A DNA stretch of 64,000 nucleotides from Planococcus citri (lineage: Eukaryota > Arthropoda > Insecta > Hemiptera > Pseudococcidae). Under the pieces are notes generated by a model, which was given only the letters and a program-made list of their open reading frames with translations, ran no database searches and was not told the DNA's origin. Below, one piece after another: positions 58,801-64,000 of this stretch; position 1 is the stretch's first letter; each line of letters begins with the position of its first letter. The translations under genes and the position numbers were made by a program. The DNA lies in contig NC_088680.1 in NCBI RefSeq assembly GCF_950023065.1, positions 15,550,559-15,614,558 of the forward strand, written 5' to 3'.

Positions 58801-61800
58801 ATCATCATCGAGTCGTATAACCGCTCGTGGTGGTATCGCGTACAAATCAACGCGTACCCTTATGCCGAATTGGGTATTTGGGCTAACATCCTTTATGTTG
58901 GTGTTGCCTCTATCGCGTTGATGACGTATCTCATGGGAATTTATTTTTGAGCTTCCACTAGTAGTTTCCCGTTGCTTACTAGTGACATCTACACAAGCAC
59001 CTTGGAGCTAGCCGGGTAGTTTAGAGACCCTGAGCTCCTCAGTGTTGACCTCTATAGACGCTCGAACCAGTTTCAGCTTTTTGATTCTGCTAACAGATGG
59101 CGTGCATTATCTGTTAGCTCGGCTAATAACTGGTAGTCCCCCAGTACTTGGCGTGTAATGTTGATAATTGCACGAAAGATTTTTAATTACACGCACAAGC
59201 TTGCCTCTGTAGCTGGGTTTGAACCCGGTACCTCGTGAACGGAGGTCCGCGGCTCTACCTACTACGCCACCGAGGGACTTATACAAGTTATACTATATAT
59301 ATAATCAACAGTAGGACCTTTTTCAAGCACTTCGCGACTTCTGAGGGGTGGGGGGGGGGTAAAAGGTTCAATCAATAGTCAAAATTTCATAATTATGCTA
59401 AAGGACTTTTTTGTGAATTTTTCTAGACCAAATTTGGACTCAAAATTTTACCAAATTGGCCAACAAAGCTGAAATTTGACATAATTAATTATACTACTCG
59501 TAGATATATTTTGGACCCATTGAATCGATTGGAAACGGTTTCGAACTATTTTCAACAGCTCTGGAGCAGTGGAGCCTCAAGTAGGGCGATTTCTGGAAAA
59601 CAGGAGTGTCCAAAATGTCGCTGGAAGCTCCAGAACAGCTTAAAACCACCTCTAGTCGACTGAGCATGTTGAATTTTAGCTTTCCAACTTCATTTGGTAA
59701 AATTTTGTGAAAATTTCAATTTTTTGAAAATTTTCTGAAGGTTTTAGAACTGCTTAAAACAGTATCCAATCGATTTGGCGGTTCGAAACTGAAGGGTAAA
59801 TCAAATTTCAGCTTTCTAGACAATTTGGTAAAATTTCAATTTTTTTACATTTCTGGCCCCATGACTTTTGAAAAAATTTACTTACAAAGGTTTGCATTTT
59901 TGGCTCGATTTTTAAAAATTCAAAAATTTCAAGTTTGACTTAAAAATGTAGAAAAATGTAAGACTTTGGAAATTTCCAATCAATTTGACAAGTTGAAAAT
60001 AGGTTACCAACATATCAAATTTCAGGTTTCTAGTCACCTTGGTAAATTTCTGATTGTTTTTACTTTTTTGGCCTTTTAATTTTCAAAAATTCACAAAACA
60101 TAAGATTCTGTAATATACCACCAAATTCTAGTCTTATTTCCAGGGATTTCGTAATGTTGTGGAATAGTCTGGTCTCCAGTATTTCGCAACATTACGAAAT
60201 GTTGGTTACCTACCTTTAAATAGGAACCAAATCACCCCTGTTCTTTTACTGATATATGAACACCTGCCCCAAACCCTCTGGATGAGCCTACATTGTCTAA
60301 ATCCAGCTTTTAGCAAAATTTCATTCAAACTAAATGTTAAATAATTGACTTTTACGAGGCAATAAAATTACTTAGAAGTTAATTTCGAAGGGGGAAACAA
60401 GCGGAGCTATTTATTCCTACTGGCACACGAACAATTATTTCTGATCAAAAATAATAAACTCAAAAAGCAGTAAAATCTTATAATAAAGAGATACTTCCGT
60501 AAATTTTTTAATGTTTAGCAGATGATCGTGATTTTCTAAAGTAAAATTAATGTCTAACGGAAAAATTTGAAAAGAGACTCATAAAAGTCAACAACCCCTT
60601 TAAACTGAATGAAAATTATGTTTAAAATCTCTTGTCTTGTGGGCCATTTTCAATAGCTATTGGAACCCATTAATTGACTATTGAAAATGACCCAAAAGAC
60701 AAGATGGTCATCCAGGTGCCCAAAGTCTCCCTCTTATTTGTATTGTCTAATTTTGCCAATTTTTATATAAATACAAGTAAAGGAGGGACTTTTGGTCAGT
60801 TCATTTTCGGATTTTCAAGAGTTCATTTTCAAATTTTCAAGTGTGTACTAATTCTTGTTAAAGCACAGTTCATTTTCCGAAATTTCGTGTGTGTTTATTT
60901 CTCTTATTTTCTCAAAGTTATTTTTATCAATATTTTAAAGTACTATTTTAAAATACTTCGCGAATCAGTCTGATTTTGAATTTCATCTATTTTATCATTT
61001 TTTAACTTGAATTTCATCTTATTTTCATTTTAATTTAATTTAATCTCGAATTCGTGAATTTATTGTGAGTCATTTGGAGCAACAGAGCAAATTGTCCAAC
61101 TGTAAGTTTTTAATTATATTTTTCTTTACTTAATTTATTTTAGTATTTTCCTCTGAATTTTCTTGGAATAATTTTATTTTAAATTCTTATAATTTTTATA
61201 ATTTAATAATTTTTATTTAAATATTTTCGTAAATTATTAATTGTATGATTTTATGATTTTTGCTTTTTTTGTATAATACACCAAAATTTTAAATTTATAA
61301 AACTCTTGAGTTGTTTTTTTTATTAGGGAATATAACAATTCTGATCTTATTCTGTATTTTTGACCCAACTTCCATTACCTATCAAAAAATTCACAAAAAT
61401 TAAAGTTTGATTAAAAAATGGAAAAAAATAAGACTTTTTGGAAATTTTGACAAAAACGCAGAAAAAAGCAGGATTTTTTCTGAAGGCTCTAGAACTGCTC
61501 GAAATCGTTCGAAATCGTTTCCAATCAATTCGACAGGTTGAAAATATCGAATTTCCCCTACATTTTTCTACATTTTTGGTCCTTTGGATTTTCAAAAATT
61601 CACAAAAGTAAAATTTTGATTTTTTGCATTTTTGACCTAAATTTGATATCTACTTATTCTAAAATTCACAAAAATCCAAGTTTATTTAAAAATTTCTTAA
61701 GTTTGATTTAAAAAATGAAAAAAAACGAGACTTTAGGGAAATTTTGACAAAAACGCGAGAAAAAATGAGGATTTATACTGAAGGCTCCAGAACTGACCGA

Positions 61801-64000
61801 AATGGTTCGAAATAGTTTCCAACCAGTTCGACAGGTCAAAAACATCAAATTTCCGCCTTCTAGTCGATTTGATAAAATTTTGATTTTTCTACATTATAGG
61901 TCCTTTTGATTTTCAAAAATTCACAAAGGTAAAATTTATATTCTCTTGCATTTTTGGCCCAAATTTGATTTTCAAAAATTCACAAAAATCGGAGTTTGAT
62001 TAAAAAATTAGAAAAAAAGCAAGCCATTTTAAAAATTTTGACAAAAAACTAGAAAAAAGTATAGGATTTTCAGCGCAAAATTTCATACTCCAATTTTCAG
62101 AAAAAAGAGGCTCAAAGTTTCTTGAAAGAAAATGTTTCCCAAATGCAAAAATATTTTCATATCTTTCTTTTAAACTAAAAGAAAAAAATGAAACAAAAAA
62201 AAGAAAAAAGAGAAGAAATGGAAAATTTCAAAAATTGAAACAAAAAATAGAAAAAAGAGAACCTTTTTTGATAATTTTGGCAAAAACAAAACTAGACAAA
62301 AGCAGAATCTTAATCCCTCACGACCTTTTCAGAATTTCTGCAAGACCTTATCACAGTGTTCCTGAGATCCCCTCTATCCCCCCTCCCCAAAAAATGTTGT
62401 CTCAGCATTTTGTAAGTTTTTCACAGGGCCATAAAATTACCAGACATGCTAAATGCAAAAGCAACGTTTTGATCATTCAATCATTTATTTTGCTCATTTT
62501 CTCATAAAAGAATGAAAACCTAAAGAAAAAGTTCTCAAAACAAATTCAGTTCCGCAAGCAAAAAATTGAGAGTTCGGAGCCTAAAATTTTTCAAAGTGGT
62601 CCAAAAATTGCATAAATTGATGAAAAAAACAAACGATCAGGTTATCAGTCCATGAAAAACACATTTTTGGTAACGTCTGAATTACACAATCACATTCTGG
62701 AGGCTCAGTTTTGAGATAAGTAAACATTTATTAAGACTTTATAAGGGCATAATTTTTCAAAAAAAAAAAAAAAAATTCAAAAAAATCCCAAAATGTACAA
62801 CTGAACGAAATTCTTTTTGGATCGTAATTCATATTTCCAACAATCAAAAGCGTTTTGAAAGCTTCTTTCCACATGAAAGAAAAAATAGTGTTTTTTTTAG
62901 GGCTTCGATTTTTTCAAAAAATACTCCATATTTCGAAACGTGCAACTGGTCATGATACAGGTCCCATTCCGGAGATTATTTTTCTAGGTCGTATTTCAAC
63001 TATCAGGTAAGTACACGTATTTCAAAGACTCTTTCGACATAAATGAGGAAAAAGTGTAGGTAAATATTTTTCGAGTTTAATTTTTTCAAAAAAAAAATAT
63101 ATATAATCCTAAAATCTAAAAATATGAGATTGGGCAACTCAACTCCGGAAAATTTCCTTCATCATCGTGTTTTTAAGACTAATTTATTTCACATAAGCAA
63201 AAACATAGACTTTTCCCCACTTTTTTTCAAATTTGGGTCGCCAATAAACTGGACTGTAATTCAAACGTGACTAAAATATTGCGGGTTCTCGGGATCAACA
63301 TAAATGGCCATTCGATTTTTTCATCAGTTAATTGAAATTTTTGGGAGATTTTCATGCAATTTTGTAAACTTGAAAAAATTGTCAGATTCTTAATTTTTTA
63401 TTTGGTGGTTAATTTTAATGTGGGGAGGAGTAAGGAGGTATTAAGATATCAGTTCAAAGATAACCACAAGATTTAAAAAATTTTCCATTTACAGAAAAAC
63501 TTGTATTTTTTTTTTTTTTTAAATAGGAAAACATTGGAAATGAGTGAAAAATTTGGAGAAAAACTTCATTTTTAGAGGAGGGGATAACTAAAATTATAAT
63601 TCTAGTTGATAAATTAAATTCAAAGTTGGCTACGTTCACTTTTGTGTACCTTCAGGAAACTATCGATTTGTCAGCTCTCGAGTTTGTTCCAAAACAACCT
63701 TTTGACACTCTTCAAATCATTTTCAAATATTTTCATTAAAATTTGGTGACAATCATTTACATCAAATTTGCTTTACATTTAAAATTGACCCAATTTTTTT
63801 GTCATCGATAAAAAGTTACAACTGAATTGCAGCTCAATTGAACGTACATACCTCCTCATTGAATGCGTGTCCCTGATTTACCATTAAATTATCTATATTT
63901 CTATAAACTCGATCTGATCTGAGCTCATCTTACCTTTTACAATTTAATAATACAATCATAATCACAGCTCCTAGTAAAGCGGACAGTATAGACACAATGG
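55860..64000 (-). CDS. Single-pass membrane receptor, 3' end (TM exon, microexon, cytoplasmic tail); partial
   Basis: Minus-strand exons: 64000-63934 (open at the window edge), 56604-56579 and 56368-55860. Phases chain exactly: the first exon ends AAA AG before GTAAGA, the 26-nt microexon supplies one base to finish that codon and one to start the next, and the last exon completes it. The product reads IVSILSALLGAVIMIVLLNC (a transmembrane helix), then KSRFNPAGSH, then a basic stop-transfer TFFCLGRRRYDRPR, and a tail of about 165 residues. The tail is tyrosine-rich (VYTELD, PAYQNSGYM, SAYYSDIS, YEMVG), suggesting phosphorylation or adaptor docking. The ectodomain lies beyond the window. This is the design of Ig- or LRR-type neuronal adhesion receptors, but I cannot name the family. 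The intron before the microexon is 7.3 kb. Confidence 0.8.
56579..56604 (-). other. 26-nt coding microexon of the receptor gene
   Basis: Bounded by TTGTGTTGCAG and GTAAGTATTC. It encodes RFNPAGSH plus split codons at both ends and restores the frame between the transmembrane and tail exons. It is not part of the duplicated copy at 39.4-40.0 kb. Confidence 0.78.
56605..57556. other. Receptor intron, low-copy sequence
   Basis: Contains a (TG)n run near 56829, GTAGGTAC motifs and CT-rich tracts near 57018-57060. No gene or strong repeat is seen. Confidence 0.45.
57557..58030. repeat. 94-bp tandem repeat, five units
   Basis: Units start near 57557, 57651, 57740, 57835 and 57929 with AATTTCATTAGAAATTGATG and continue 'cctcgaataaggacctccag' and 'acagaactgacttttcgtac'. 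Both strands stay open across several units; 94 is not a multiple of 3, so this is a property of the repeat and not of a protein. Confidence 0.88.
58031..58788. other. Receptor intron, AT-rich
   Basis: TTTTGACA-like words near 58440-58570; otherwise nothing recognised. Confidence 0.4.
58800..59280 (-). mobile_element. Complete tRNA-derived SINE, 481 bp
   Basis: On the minus strand the head at 59280 reads CCCTCGGTGGCGTAGTAGG with a perfect A box (TGGCGTAGTAGG), then an anticodon-like stem ACCTC/GAGGT and the B box GGTTCAAACCC. An unrelated body of about 390 bases follows, ending in a short GAT repeat. An exact 11-bp TSD, ATACAAGTTAT, lies at 58789-58799 and 59281-59291. It is in the receptor intron, same strand as the gene. 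The plus-strand frame at 58672-58950 overlapping it is incidental. Confidence 0.92.
59292..63933. other. Receptor intron with degenerate dispersed repeats and two hairpins
   Basis: 59560-60120 and 61340-62120 hold 'gaaggctccagaactgc' / 'aattcacaaaa' type degenerate repeats related to 1900 and 12800. Hairpins: 60146-60200 (ATTTCGTAATGTTG with its inverse) and about 60631-60704 ('cttgtc...gccattttcaatag' with its inverse). 62390-63900 is AT-rich without features. No exon between 56605 and 63933 could be supported. Confidence 0.45.

Noticed and set aside
58672..58950. 92-codon frame with a hydrophobic end, possible small membrane protein
   Set aside because: It crosses the SINE boundary at 58800, so it is a chance frame created by the insertion.
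59205..59278. A genuine tRNA gene
   Set aside because: A and B boxes fit, but position 33 is not T, the acceptor stem is poor, and the sequence is the head of a SINE with its own TSD.

Overview
The window is eukaryotic: very AT-rich, with small GT-AG exons, long introns full of decayed transposons, TATA-box promoters and many copies of the motif family GTAGGTACCTAC. I read it as nuclear DNA of an insect, and a sap-feeding hemipteran such as a mealybug or scale is my best guess. That guess rests on composition and repeat style, not on a diagnostic gene.

Layout. (1) 420-1157, minus strand: a complete four-exon magnesium-dependent phosphatase 1 (MDP-1) gene. (2) 2.2-8.7 kb: a CTGGTGA-type tandem array, two hAT-like elements, one unassigned TIR element and a mariner remnant. 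(3) 9.2-50 kb, plus strand: five paralogues of a family I do not recognise. Each is a signal peptide exon of exactly 110 nt joined in phase 2 to a second exon with six cysteines in fixed spacing. They lie at 9243-10639, 20939-26014, 31406-35073, 40014-41457 (5'-truncated) and 48430-49929. (4) 55860-64000, minus strand: the 3' end of a single-pass membrane receptor gene, with a transmembrane exon, a 26-nt microexon and a cytoplasmic-tail terminal exon. A second copy of the tail exon lies at 39447-39955.

The stretch from about 29.5 to 40.0 kb is a segmental copy of about 46.6 to 56.4 kb. It carries the same 29-bp satellite edge, palindromic MITE, secreted-protein gene and receptor tail exon. 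Insertions present in only one copy leave clean empty sites in the other, which define target-site duplications (TSDs) for a hAT-like palindrome (8 bp) and a foldback element (TAA). The left copy ends exactly inside the signal-peptide exon of paralogue B.

Most remaining DNA is repeats: 29-bp satellite blocks, a TTTTGACA higher-order array split by a 1.6-kb palindrome, a three-level nest of TIR elements inside one secreted-protein intron, LINE fragments (an RT piece and an ORF1-only piece) and tRNA-derived SINEs. No transposase or RT in the window looks intact.

The item I think is most likely to be undescribed is the six-cysteine secreted family. It is a lineage-type tandem expansion with conserved promoters and 3' flanks, as expected for secreted effectors or defence proteins, but nothing in the sequence fixes its function.
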